Shown piece by piece: positions 1 through 6,698 of a stretch of DNA of 16,799 nt (the first letter of the stretch is position 1; each line of letters begins with the position of its first letter). The notes beneath the pieces are model-generated. The model did not search any database and had not been told where the DNA came from. It worked only from the letters and a program-made list of their open reading frames with translations. Position numbers and translations under genes: made by a program. Source of the DNA: Pseudomonadota bacterium (lineage in GTDB: Bacteria; Pseudomonadota; Gammaproteobacteria; Burkholderiales; Ferrovaceae); the NCBI GenBank assembly GCA_021811005.1, contig JAJZPY010000038.1:1-16799 (forward strand). The letters are read 5' to 3'.

Positions 1-3000
1 CCTCGATGGCCTGGGCGGTGGCATCGACGCCGAGCGCCTGGTAGGCGGCAAATTCCTCGGGTGTCATGCCGGCCTGTTCCGGCGAGGTGAACAGCGGCAT
101 CATGCTGCGGCCCTGCTCGGCCAGAGTGATTTGCTCGTTGGTGGCGAGCAGGCGGTCGAACACGCCCCGCACCTCGTCGTTCAGCTTGCCAGCCTCGGGA
201 TGGCGGGCGACAAAGTCCTTCAGCGAGCGGTAGACGTTGAGCAGCCAGGCGCGAAACTTCTGGAAATAGGGTTGCAGTTCCAGGCTGGGGGACTTGCCCT
301 CGAACAGGTACGCCTCGAAGGATTCGGCGGTGCGCTCGTGGTAGGCGCGCTTTTCCTCGAAGTCGAGGCCGTACCACTGCGCAAGCTGGGTGTCGATGTC
401 GCCCTGAATGCCGTGCCAGTTGAGCAGGGCCGACACGTCGGCGAGGATCTGGCGCTCGCCCGGCTTGAGAGCATCGAGGCCGAAAATCTGCGCTTCCTGT
501 GCCAGTTCGGCGGCAAGAGCGAGATCGTTCTCGAAGAAGAAGTGCGCGCCCTCGTGCAGGGCCGTGGAAAGGTCGGCGCCCTTGAGCAGGGTAACGGTGA
601 AGGTTTCCGGGTTGAAGCTGCCGCGCGCCTGGTCGCCCTGGTTGAACTCCTGCCCGCCCCCGTCTATACTGTCGTCAAGTGACGGAGCTTGCGCGTCGGA
701 CTCATAATCTGAAAGCGGGCGGAGCGCGTCACCCGGCCCCGCGTTTCGCGGGGCTTTTTCTTTGACGGCATGGTCGAGCACCGTAGCCGCATCCGTTTCC
801 GGCGGGAACTTCCACATCGACACGGCCGACAGGTTGCTGCGCTTGTTCGATACCCGCGCGAGATAGACCAGCACCCCATCATCGACACGCTTTGCAAATG
901 CCACCTCGGGCGCGCCGCCGTCGCTTTGCAGGTCGGTGCGGATGGCATCGTAGCCCGTGACGATTTCCGGGATGCGGGCAAGGTCGCCTGCCGTGACCGG
1001 CAACTGCCTGCGCTCGGCTTCGGTTGCCGCGCCGCCGTGCCGCTTTCGGATATGCGTAACGGTGGAGCGATTGACCGAATGCGAGTAGCCCGCGACGGCC
1101 GGCGCGTCCTGTTCCAGCTTGCCCTTCAAGTCTGTCCAGAAAACCGCCTCGGTGCCGTCCTGCCCTTCCCACAATGCCGCCGCGTCCGCGCCGTCGACCG
1201 AATGCTTCCAGCCCTTTGGAGGTTGCGAGGCCAGCGCCTGCGCAAATACCGCCGTCTCGCCAGCGCTGACTTTTTCAGCATTGAAGCGCACCGGCCGCCG
1301 GGCGAACAGTTCCTCGGGCGTGGTGCCCATCTGCGCCGCGCGCACGGCGTAGTAGCTGGCGAAGAGCGTAGCGTCGGCCTCGTTCTTGGCCGGCGTGAAG
1401 CGGCCCAGGGTGTTGAGGTCGGCGAGCAACTGCGCCTTCACCGCATCGGCGGACGCCTTGAACGTGTCGTCGACCTGCTTCTCGGCCAAGGTGCGCTCGA
1501 CTTCTTGTTGCAGCGCTTCGGCGTGGCTTTGCATGAATTGCTGCGCCTCGGCCCGGCTGAATCCTTCCGCTTCCACCTTGAGGTGATCGAGCAGGCTTTG
1601 GGCGTATTCGGTCGGCGCAATCCGGGCGGCGTACTCTTCCACCGGGATGGCGATCTGTCCGCCCGCGACAATGGCCGCGTCGATCTGCTGGGCGACAGAC
1701 GGCGAAACCTTGGCAAGTTCCCCGCCCAGGCCGGACTGCATCAAGGTCTTGGCGTCGATGAACACGGTTTGCACCGGGCTCCCTTCGGCCACCTGGGCAA
1801 TGAACTGCTCGAAGGTTTCCGGGTCGCGGCTCGCCAGCTTGTCGGCTTGCGCCAGTTTGTTGAGGCCGTCCAGGAACTCGGCCGACTTCTCGGCGCGCTG
1901 GGCCTTTTGCCGGTCGGCCAGGTAATTCACCGCCTGGAAGCCGCCGCCCATCGTGGTGCCGGCAAGCAGGCCCATCGCCATGGCGTTTTCAACGCCTTCG
2001 CCAATGGGGCGGCCGGTGGCGAAGTTCTGCCACATCTGCTCTTGTGCGGATTGCGGCAGTTCCTCGAACAGACCCTCGCTGATACCGCCCCCGGCGAGGC
2101 GGGCGACAAAGCCGCGTTTTGCCGTTTCGACCGCGCCTTTGTCGAGGTTGCCGCGCGCCAGCGCGGTGTCGATGTCGTCGATTCCAAGCCGCTGGGCCAG
2201 TTTGCCGCCCATCATGCCGAACACGGCGGTCATAGCGCCCGAGCCCAGGGCGGACACGGATTGCTGCAAGTTCAGCAGTTCGTCCGGGGTTTGCGCGCGG
2301 ATGCTCTCGGCCGCACTGCCCGCGCCGAGGATGCCTTCGCCGGCCGCGCCTGCGAGCAGGGGCGAAACTTTCGGCAAGAACTTCATCAAGCCGCGCGCGA
2401 TACCCGCACCGCCCAGCATTTGCGGCAGCGATTCACCCACCGTGGTGGCAATGGTGCTCGGGTTGCTCACCGCTGCGCCAAGGGTATCGACGAAGCCGTC
2501 CGCCTGCTGCACCGCCCGGTTGGCGCGCTGCTGCGCGGGCGAGTACCAGCCGGCGGCAATCGCCTGGGCATCGTTGAAGCGGATGCCGATAGCGTCCAGG
2601 CCCTTGCCGACATAGCCGAAGGTCGGAATATCGGCCAGGCCGACGAAGGCTTGCGGCAGGCCGATGGCGCCTTTTACCGCCGTGACCCCCACATCGCCCA
2701 GCGTGCCCAGGAAGGTGCGCTCAATGGCGGCCAGGTTCTCGGCGTTATCGTGGGCGAGCGCGGCAAAATCGGGGTTTGCCAGTTGGCGGGCCAATACCGG
2801 CGAGGCGGCCGTCATGCGCTGGATTTCGCGGGCGCGGGCGATGCGCGCCAGTTCGTCGTGGTTGCGGCTGACGGTATCGACACTCAAGCCGAAGGTCGCG
2901 CTCAAGCGCTTGGCCTCGGCTTCCTTGTCGGGGTTGCGGGGCAGCACCAGTTCGAGAACGGTGTTTGCCTTCTCGCGGCGTTGCTTGACCTCGGCATCGA

Positions 3001-3094
3001 CCAGCGGCAGGAACGGGTTGCCGTCGCTATCCGGCGTGCTTGCGCCGGTTGGTGCATCGGGAACGAGGGAGAAAAACGGGTTGTCGTTGCTCAT
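1..3094 (-). CDS. Giant polyvalent ejection protein with BECR-type nuclease and zincin peptidase regions (3' end beyond window)
   Basis: The frame is open for 1031 codons from the ATG at 3094 to the left edge. The start overlaps the previous stop (ATGA), which indicates translational coupling. Residues 1-600 are Ala/Gly-rich and helical. They include a segment near 330-390 (EELPQSAQEQMWQNFATG), of a kind common in very large ejected podovirus proteins. Residues about 630-765 carry T-H681-I-x3-H686-G, then a 'di-Pro-Glu-Ile' strand and a closing SMWK. This resembles the phage Barnase/EndoU/colicin E5/RelE-like (PBECR) nucleases. After a low-complexity linker comes FNPETFTVTLLKGADLSTALH and then H847-E-G-A-H851, with E924 in HERTAESFEAYL as the probable third zinc ligand, as in MPTase-PolyVal peptidases. 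Family knowledge: such proteins are packaged, enter the cell with phage DNA and may counter host defences. Inferred role: internal virion protein, the functional counterpart of T7 gp16, with effector domains. The PBECR subfamily is uncertain, and no lytic transglycosylase domain is seen in the visible part. Confidence 0.85.
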   Translation of the reverse strand, partial: MSNDNPFFSLVPDAPTGASTPDSDGNPFLPLVDAEVKQRREKANTVLELVLPRNPDKEAEAKRLSATFGLSVDTVSRNHDELARIARAREIQRMTAASPVLARQLANPDFAALAHDNAENLAAIERTFLGTLGDVGVTAVKGAIGLPQAFVGLADIPTFGYVGKGLDAIGIRFNDAQAIAAGWYSPAQQRANRAVQQADGFVDTLGAAVSNPSTIATTVGESLPQMLGGAGIARGLMKFLPKVSPLLAGAAGEGILGAGSAAESIRAQTPDELLNLQQSVSALGSGAMTAVFGMMGGKLAQRLGIDDIDTALARGNLDKGAVETAKRGFVARLAGGGISEGLFEELPQSAQEQMWQNFATGRPIGEGVENAMAMGLLAGTTMGGGFQAVNYLADRQKAQRAEKSAEFLDGLNKLAQADKLASRDPETFEQFIAQVAEGSPVQTVFIDAKTLMQSGLGGELAKVSPSVAQQIDAAIVAGGQIAIPVEEYAARIAPTEYAQSLLDHLKVEAEGFSRAEAQQFMQSHAEALQQEVERTLAEKQVDDTFKASADAVKAQLLADLNTLGRFTPAKNEADATLFASYYAVRAAQMGTTPEELFARRPVRFNAEKVSAGETAVFAQALASQPPKGWKHSVDGADAAALWEGQDGTEAVFWTDLKGKLEQDAPAVAGYSHSVNRSTVTHIRKRHGGAATEAERRQLPVTAGDLARIPEIVTGYDAIRTDLQSDGGAPEVAFAKRVDDGVLVYLARVSNKRSNLSAVSMWKFPPETDAATVLDHAVKEKAPRNAGPGDALRPLSDYESDAQAPSLDDSIDGGGQEFNQGDQARGSFNPETFTVTLLKGADLSTALHEGAHFFFENDLALAAELAQEAQIFGLDALKPGERQILADVSALLNWHGIQGDIDTQLAQWYGLDFEEKRAYHERTAESFEAYLFEGKSPSLELQPYFQKFRAWLLNVYRSLKDFVARHPEAGKLNDEVRGVFDRLLATNEQITLAEQGRSMMPLFTSPEQAGMTPEEFAAYQALGVDATAQAIE
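643..670 (+). promoter_or_regulatory. Possible antisense promoter inside the polyvalent gene
   Basis: TTGAAC (643-648, 4/6 match to the -35 consensus) and TATACT (665-670, 5/6 match to the -10) are separated by 16 bp on the plus strand. The predicted start would be near A677, 60 bases before a strong plus-strand terminator. The same bases encode the QEFNQ and DSID residues of the polyvalent protein on the other strand, so the match may be accidental. Confidence 0.3.
679..732 (+). other. tRNA-anticodon-arm-like structured element, antisense to the polyvalent gene
   Basis: The plus strand can fold with an outer helix GTGACG (679-684) / CGTCAC (727-732). Inside, GCTT (687-690) pairs with AAGC (713-716), and a 5-bp stem 696-700/708-712 closes a seven-base loop CTCATAA. 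The stem and loop look like the anticodon arm of a CAT-anticodon tRNA (Met or Ile2). There is no T-loop and no proper D arm, so this is not a functional tRNA. It could be a tRNA fragment captured in the linker, a small-RNA domain, or chance in GC-rich DNA. Together with the flanking promoter-like and terminator sequences it would give an RNA of roughly 85-90 nt. Confidence 0.3.
736..764 (+). terminator. Intrinsic terminator (plus strand) embedded in the polyvalent CDS
   Basis: An 8-bp perfect GC stem (736-743/747-754) with a TTT loop is followed by TTTTTCTTT. This is a textbook Rho-independent terminator for plus-strand transcripts. It lies within the minus-strand reading frame, where it encodes part of the linker (VKEKAPRNAGPG) between the nuclease and peptidase regions. 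Its tail GGCTTTTTCTTTG is identical over 13 bases to the tail of the minus-strand terminator at 6589-6613. Confidence 0.65.
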
Positions 3095-4803
3095 TTTGGC
3101 TTTCCGGCTTTGACCCACAGGCGGGCGATTTCGGCCTCGGTCACGGGTTGCCCCTTTGCTTGCAGGGCTTCGACGATCTGCGCACGGCGGCGCATCGGGA
3201 TGGCGGACAACTTGATTTCCTCATCGCCCACCGTGACGTAGGCTTTGGCCTGCTGGTCGGGGGTTAGCGAAACATAGGGGCGATCCTTGTCCGTTCCCCA
3301 TTCGTCGTAACGCACCACGTTTAGCTTTTCTTCATCCAGCAGGGTGCGCAGCACCTCGGGCGACGCCTTCTTGCCGTTGGTGGCTTCCCATTGGTTGACT
3401 CTGACCTGCATGCGGTCGGTGAAGGCGAGGTATCGGTTTTGCTCGTTTTCGTCCGGTTTGCCGGATGCGGGCAATATCTTCAACTCGGTGGCCGTGCGTT
3501 TGAGCAGGTCGGCCGTGGTCATCAACTGCAAACCGTCCTGATTGGGTTTCCCGCCGCGCAATCCCTTGGCGGCCTGGATCATCTGGTCGGCGTTGCGCAG
3601 GTCGGCATCGGAGAAATAAGGCCGATAGTCGCGCATGAGTTGCTGCGGGGTCAGGGTTGCCAAGGTGGCCGGCGGCAGGTTGGTGAATTCCAGCCACTTG
3701 CCCACGTCGGTTTTTACCGGCGTGCCTTCGGTCAGCACCTTGCGCACCGCGATGGCGTCGCGGCCATCCATGGCGGCAAGGATGGACGGCGGCACGCGCT
3801 TGCCTTGGGAAACCAGTTGCCACGCCTGGTCGGCGGCATCCCGTTGCCCGCGCTCGCGCAGGGCCACGCGCTCGGCGTCGTAGGTTTTCAGGCGCGACAC
3901 CACGGCGTCCTCTTCCTTGCCCGACAACTTGGTGCGGGCCTCGGCCAGGGCGGCAGAGATATTGCCCTTGTGCCGGGCAAAGAGGCTGTCGGCCTGGTCC
4001 TGGGTGCGGGCCTCAAAGTCGCCGGCCTCGATGACCTTCATGGCGTTGTCGCGCGCCTGTAGGCTCATGGAAGCGCTGTTGTTCTTGTAGTAATCGCGCG
4101 CCAGGTCGATGCGGTTGCCGTCCACCATGCCGTTGAGCACCGCCGCGTGCAGCGGCGTGAGGGTGGCAATCATCCGGGATTCGCGGATTTTCTCGTCGCC
4201 GTGCAAGCCGTCGTCCTTCAACTGCTGCTCGACGGTCAGGCGGATGGTATCGGCCGATTGCTGCACGGCGGTGGCATCGCCCCACAACACGCCCCCGCGA
4301 TAAACGGCGGTGTCGAGCGTCGCCTGCCGCTGCTCGCGCGCGTAGTCCTTCTGCGCGGCCACCATGTGCAGGGTCAGCTTCTTGTGGAACTGGCCTTGTA
4401 GCTGGGCAACGCGCTGGCGGAAGGCTTCGCGCTGCATCTGGTTGCCGAGGCTTGCCTCGATGGCTTCGGCCGCTTTGTTGGCCTTCTCGCCGTACTCATC
4501 GGGCAGGGCTTTGCCGTCCGGCCGTTCCAGGGCGTTGCGGCCTTGCAGTTGCAGGGCCTCGACTTCCAGGTCGGTGGCCGCCTTCACGTATTGCGTGAGG
4601 CCGTCGTCGATGCGTACCTGATTGGCTTTCTGCGCCTCTTCCATGGCGATGCGGCCGATTTCGCCCCCGGCCCGCTGCATGGCCTGGCCCATCTGCTGGG
4701 CCTGCTGCCCGGCCACGTCGGGCATTTCGGGCGAAGTCAGGCGCGCTTGTGGCAGCGCGCCGGGCGCGGCCTGAAAACTGTCATAGGTCGGGACGGTCGG
4801 CAC
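3091..4803 (-). CDS. Internal virion (ejection) protein, T7 gp15-like in position
   Basis: 570 residues, GTG start. A GGAG Shine-Dalgarno overlaps the upstream gene's stop (gap of only 3 bases), and the stop overlaps the next gene's ATG. The protein is almost wholly helical and rich in Ala, Gln, Glu and Arg. Its Pro-rich N terminus (MPTVPTYDSFQAAPGALPQA) resembles that of core proteins of related podoviruses. No enzymatic motif, signal peptide or membrane segment is seen. It sits between the gp14-like protein and the giant polyvalent protein, matching the T7 gene 14-15-16 order whose products form the ejected internal core and transperiplasmic channel. The assignment rests mainly on order, size and composition; direct homology to T7 gp15 is not visible by eye. 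Confidence 0.72.
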   Translation of the reverse strand: MPTVPTYDSFQAAPGALPQARLTSPEMPDVAGQQAQQMGQAMQRAGGEIGRIAMEEAQKANQVRIDDGLTQYVKAATDLEVEALQLQGRNALERPDGKALPDEYGEKANKAAEAIEASLGNQMQREAFRQRVAQLQGQFHKKLTLHMVAAQKDYAREQRQATLDTAVYRGGVLWGDATAVQQSADTIRLTVEQQLKDDGLHGDEKIRESRMIATLTPLHAAVLNGMVDGNRIDLARDYYKNNSASMSLQARDNAMKVIEAGDFEARTQDQADSLFARHKGNISAALAEARTKLSGKEEDAVVSRLKTYDAERVALRERGQRDAADQAWQLVSQGKRVPPSILAAMDGRDAIAVRKVLTEGTPVKTDVGKWLEFTNLPPATLATLTPQQLMRDYRPYFSDADLRNADQMIQAAKGLRGGKPNQDGLQLMTTADLLKRTATELKILPASGKPDENEQNRYLAFTDRMQVRVNQWEATNGKKASPEVLRTLLDEEKLNVVRYDEWGTDKDRPYVSLTPDQQAKAYVTVGDEEIKLSAIPMRRRAQIVEALQAKGQPVTEAEIARLWVKAGKPK

Positions 4804-4806
4804 GGC

Positions 4807-5337
4807 TTACTCCTTGAGCTTGGCGTAGTTGCCCCACGCGCTCGCCACGCTGCCGGCGCTGCCCAGCAGCGTGCCGGCCGCTGCACCCATAGGGCTGATG
4901 GCGCCGGCCGAGGCGCGGCGCATGAGGGCGTCGTTCTGGTAATTCACGGCATTGGAGCGGTAGCCGAAGGCTTCATATACCGCGTTGGCCTCGATGGTGT
5001 TCTTGTCGATCTGCGCCATGATGTCGGTCGAGGCTTGCAGTTCGACCGCGTTGCCCTCGCTGAGGCTCACCCCGTTCGCGGCCATGCTCGCCCGTTGCCG
5101 GCTTTTCAACTGGCCGGCCTTGAACATCAAGCCACTGGCTTGTTTCTGGCCGCGCATGAGGGCCGATTGCGCGCCGAGTTCGGCGATACGGGCATTGCTT
5201 TCCGCAATCGTCGCCTGGGTGTTGAGGTTGATCTTCGAGATTTGGGCGCTGTTATAGCTGCCGATGGCGGACGTAATCATGCCGCCCGTTTGCAGGGCGG
5301 CACTGGCAAAGGCCATTTGTGACGGATTGAAACCCAT
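4807..5337 (-). CDS. Virion core protein, T7 gp14-like
   Basis: 176 residues from the ATG at 5337. The N terminus (MGFNPSQMAFASAALQTGGM) is followed by a weakly hydrophobic helix, then a long Ala/Gln/Asn-rich helical section. A conserved-looking core 'RASMAANGVSLSEGNAVEL' precedes a Gly/Ala-rich tail (AGAISPMGAAAGTLLGSAGS) that could contact membranes. Size, composition and position directly before the gp15-like gene fit the T7 gp14 family of ejected core proteins, which insert into the outer membrane at infection. The Shine-Dalgarno before this start is poor (GGGG, 9 bases away). Translation may therefore rely on another start (Met8) or on structure in the leader, which carries repeated GTAACCCC boxes. 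Confidence 0.8.
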   Translation of the reverse strand: MGFNPSQMAFASAALQTGGMITSAIGSYNSAQISKINLNTQATIAESNARIAELGAQSALMRGQKQASGLMFKAGQLKSRQRASMAANGVSLSEGNAVELQASTDIMAQIDKNTIEANAVYEAFGYRSNAVNYQNDALMRRASAGAISPMGAAAGTLLGSAGSVASAWGNYAKLKE

Positions 5338-5340
5338 AGC

Positions 5341-5440
5341 GTAACCCCGAGGACAATGCGCGAACCGTAACCCCGGCGCAGGCCACTACGGGCACCCGCG
5401 CCGGGAATGGTTGCACGGTATCGCTACACTTGGGGGTTAC
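5341..5440 (-). promoter_or_regulatory. Leader of the gp14-like gene with three GTAACCCC boxes and a long hairpin
   Basis: GTAACCCC occurs at 5341-5348 and 5367-5374, and inverted (GGGGTTAC) at 5433-5440. The spacing between the two direct copies is 26 bp. An 8-bp perfect inverted repeat (5372-5379/5398-5405) with an 18-nt loop overlaps the second box. No T-tract follows on either strand, so it is not an obvious terminator. It could be a protein-binding site, an RNA stabiliser, or the remnant of the boundary where the antirepressor cassette joined the virion operon. I see no convincing -35/-10 pair here. Confidence 0.35.
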
Positions 5441-5538
5441 GCGCACTCCACGCGGAGGATGACGCCGGCCAGTAGCGAAGCCGGGGTGTCTGGCGGGAAC
5501 CGGCTCACGAATTCAATCAGTAGGTCTATCGGGTGCAT
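5437..5538 (-). CDS. Possible 33-residue protein overlapping the antirepressor 3' end
   Basis: A short frame starts at an ATG (5538) that overlaps the last 13 bases of the Bro gene in another frame, preceded by GGGGG five bases upstream. It ends in TAA at 5437. The product starts MHPIDLLIEFVSRFPPDT and continues with a short hydrophobic stretch (SLLAGVILRV) and a terminal ECA. It has an acidic-hydrophobic N half and one potential short membrane-associating helix. No family is recognised. The overlap is typical of translational coupling to the antirepressor, but a frame this short arises easily by chance in GC-rich DNA. Confidence 0.35.
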   Translation of the reverse strand: MHPIDLLIEFVSRFPPDTPASLLAGVILRVECA

Positions 5539-6425
5539 GCTGCCCCCAGCTTCAAGCGGCCGACGATCTTCTTGGCCGAGGACTCGTGGATGCCGAGGTC
5601 ACGGGCCAGCGCCTTGTAGTCGCCGTGCGAGTATTCGGCCCGCAAGGTTTGCACGACCTGCTGGCGCAGGGGTGTTTCGACAGTCGGCGCAGCGTCCGGC
5701 AGCAAGGGCACGAAGGCAGGCGCCCGTGCGCCGAGCTTGGGGTCAAGGCCGCGCAAGGCGCGGGCAATGCCCATCACGTCGGCGAAGGGCTGACTGTGCG
5801 GATGGAACAGCCGGGCCAGGTTGTCGATGCGCTGGGTGATTTCCTCGGCCTGCTGCGGGGTCAGTGCCGGAGTGGGCGCGGGACTGGTCGTGGCGCCGAG
5901 GACTTTCTTGCAGGCCGCGACGAATTCCGGCAGGCGCTCGCGCGCCACGGCGGGAAGGTTGCGGGCGTCGAACTGCGCCAGCATGGTGATGGCCGCCCCA
6001 CGGCCATGCGCGCCACCCAGCTTGCACAGCAGCGCGGTGGCCTCTTGGTAGAGTTCGTATCCGTCAGCCTCGGGCAAAACCTTAAAAGTCGACACTGGCG
6101 GGACGGCGGCTTCACGGTCGAGGATGTCGAGCACCCAGCGCCGAAAGGCTTGCGCCTTCGACGTGTTGGCGAACATCGCCAACAGATGCGCGCCACGCAG
6201 GGAGAAAATGCGGGTGCTCTGCAATCCGCCCGCCGAGGGCAGTTTCACTACAGCGGACATGCTGTCGGTGAATTCCTCGGCATTGCGGGTGTAAAGGTCG
6301 TTCAAGTCGCGGGCGCGCTTGTAGCCAAGGGCATCGGCAATTTGCCGCCCCCTTAGCCATGGGCGGCCGGCGCGGTCGATTACGTTGAAGGTTGTAGATT
6401 GGAAAACAAGGGCGGTGCTAGACAT
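5526..6425 (-). CDS. Bro-N domain phage antirepressor
   Basis: 299 residues from the ATG at 6425. That start has an ideal Shine-Dalgarno (AGAAGGAG, 8 bases away), although the frame stays open further upstream. Residues 7-105 match the Bro-N pattern: FQSTTFNVIDRAGRPWLRGR, the 'ADALGY' turn, then 'RIFSLRGAHLLAMFANTSKA' and 'FRRWVLDILDRE'. Residues 180-250 are a Pro/Ala-rich linker. Residues 251-292 look like a helix-turn-helix (LARDLGIHESSAKKIVGRL). Family knowledge: Bro-N proteins next to C4 RNA genes act as antirepressors that inactivate the phage repressor and favour lytic growth. Context supports this: a C4-type RNA with complementarity to this leader lies directly upstream. The gene sits inside the late operon between tail and ejection-protein genes. 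The exact target repressor is outside the window. Confidence 0.85.
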   Translation of the reverse strand: MSSTALVFQSTTFNVIDRAGRPWLRGRQIADALGYKRARDLNDLYTRNAEEFTDSMSAVVKLPSAGGLQSTRIFSLRGAHLLAMFANTSKAQAFRRWVLDILDREAAVPPVSTFKVLPEADGYELYQEATALLCKLGGAHGRGAAITMLAQFDARNLPAVARERLPEFVAACKKVLGATTSPAPTPALTPQQAEEITQRIDNLARLFHPHSQPFADVMGIARALRGLDPKLGARAPAFVPLLPDAAPTVETPLRQQVVQTLRAEYSHGDYKALARDLGIHESSAKKIVGRLKLGAACTR

Positions 6426-6433
6426 GCGGGATG

Positions 6434-6542
6434 CTCCTTCTGTAAGCATTTCAATTTCCCGCCTTTCCCCGACGCCAACCGATGGTGGGCGGAACCGTGC
6501 AGGTTGGCGTACCGGCAGAAGGACCGGCGAGCCTTGCGGCTC
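6434..6542 (-). promoter_or_regulatory. Structured leader of the antirepressor, target of the C4 RNA
   Basis: In the minus-strand RNA, segment 6522-6502 reads CCTTCTGCCGGTACGCCAACC. It can pair with the upstream C4 RNA (6639-6619) over CCTTCTG, CCGG and ACGCCAA, with one bulge and one mismatch. The same segment can instead pair with its own downstream leader. ACGCCAACC pairs with GGTTGGCGT (6480-6472, 9 bp perfect), and CCTTCTG pairs with CAGAAGG (6442-6436), which overlaps the Shine-Dalgarno of the antirepressor (6439-6434). A 5-bp hairpin with a GCAA tetraloop lies at 6542-6529. The two pairings exclude each other, so this leader can plausibly switch access to the ribosome-binding site. Confidence 0.6.
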
Positions 6543-6588
6543 CCCACACGGCCCGCCCATAGATGATAAGGCACGCCGTGCTGCGCAC

Positions 6589-6613
6589 AAAGAAAAAGCC
6601 GCGTAGGCGGCTT
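6589..6613 (-). terminator. Intrinsic terminator at the end of the C4 RNA
   Basis: A 7-bp perfect stem (6607-6613/6596-6602) with a 4-nt loop is followed, in the minus direction, by TTTTTCTTT. It would end the C4 RNA and also late transcripts arriving from the tail genes unless they are antiterminated. An outer 8-bp repeat (6583-6590/6612-6619) overlaps the same hairpin and could form an alternative fold. Confidence 0.7.
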
Positions 6614-6656
6614 GTGCGCCTTCTGTCCGGGACGCCAATCCCGGCCCCTAGAATTC
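6589..6656 (-). ncRNA. c4: C4-type antisense RNA regulating the antirepressor
   Basis: The minus-strand sequence folds into hairpin CCGGGA-TTGGCG-TCCCGG (6644-6627), a single-stranded ACAGAAGG-type linker, and then the terminator hairpin AAGCCGC-CTAC-GCGGCTT. The loop TTGGCG and the linker CAGAAGG are complementary to the leader of the downstream antirepressor at 6522-6502. Established knowledge: C4 RNAs of phages P1 and P7, and the wider C4 family found next to phage ant genes, lie just upstream of an antirepressor, use two short segments to pair with the ant leader and block its expression. Position, hairpin pattern and complementarity all fit. The 5' end is estimated from the probable promoter at 6670-6698. 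Confidence 0.72.
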
Positions 6657-6669
6657 CAGAGGCATGCGT

Positions 6670-6698
6670 AGTATTATTGAACGCGCAAAATTTTGCAA
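6670..6698 (-). promoter_or_regulatory. Probable promoter of the c4-antirepressor unit, with an AT palindrome
   Basis: On the minus strand, TTGCAA (6698-6693) and AATACT (6675-6670), each 4/6 to consensus, are 17 bp apart. The predicted start is near 6663, just before the C4 RNA. The perfect 12-bp palindrome GCAAAATTTTGC (6685-6696) overlaps the -35 and spacer, a good place for a repressor operator. The region is clearly more AT-rich than its surroundings. It also lies upstream of the plus-strand membrane-protein gene, so it is a divergent control region. A plus-strand promoter is likely but not clear; TATTAT at 6672-6677 is the best -10 candidate. Confidence 0.45.

Noticed and set aside
679..764. 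A functional tRNA-Met or tRNA-Ile2 gene
   Set aside because: The anticodon arm is convincing, but there is no T-loop, no normal D arm and no proper acceptor/CCA end. Kept only as a tRNA-like element.
770..3241. An 823-codon plus-strand open frame antisense to the polyvalent gene
   Set aside because: It is a shadow frame of the GC-rich minus-strand gene, with no recognisable motif and no good ribosome-binding site.
6563..6590. Separate minus-strand promoter for the antirepressor (TTGTGC, 16 bp, TATCAT)
   Set aside because: The -35 match is poor and overlaps the terminator tail. In known C4 systems the antirepressor is read through from the promoter upstream of C4. It remains possible but is not supported enough to annotate.
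6426..6638. N-terminal extension of the antirepressor to 6638
   Set aside because: The extra residues would be translated from the C4 terminator and leader hairpins and do not resemble Bro-N. The start at 6425 has an ideal Shine-Dalgarno and begins right at the Bro-N domain.
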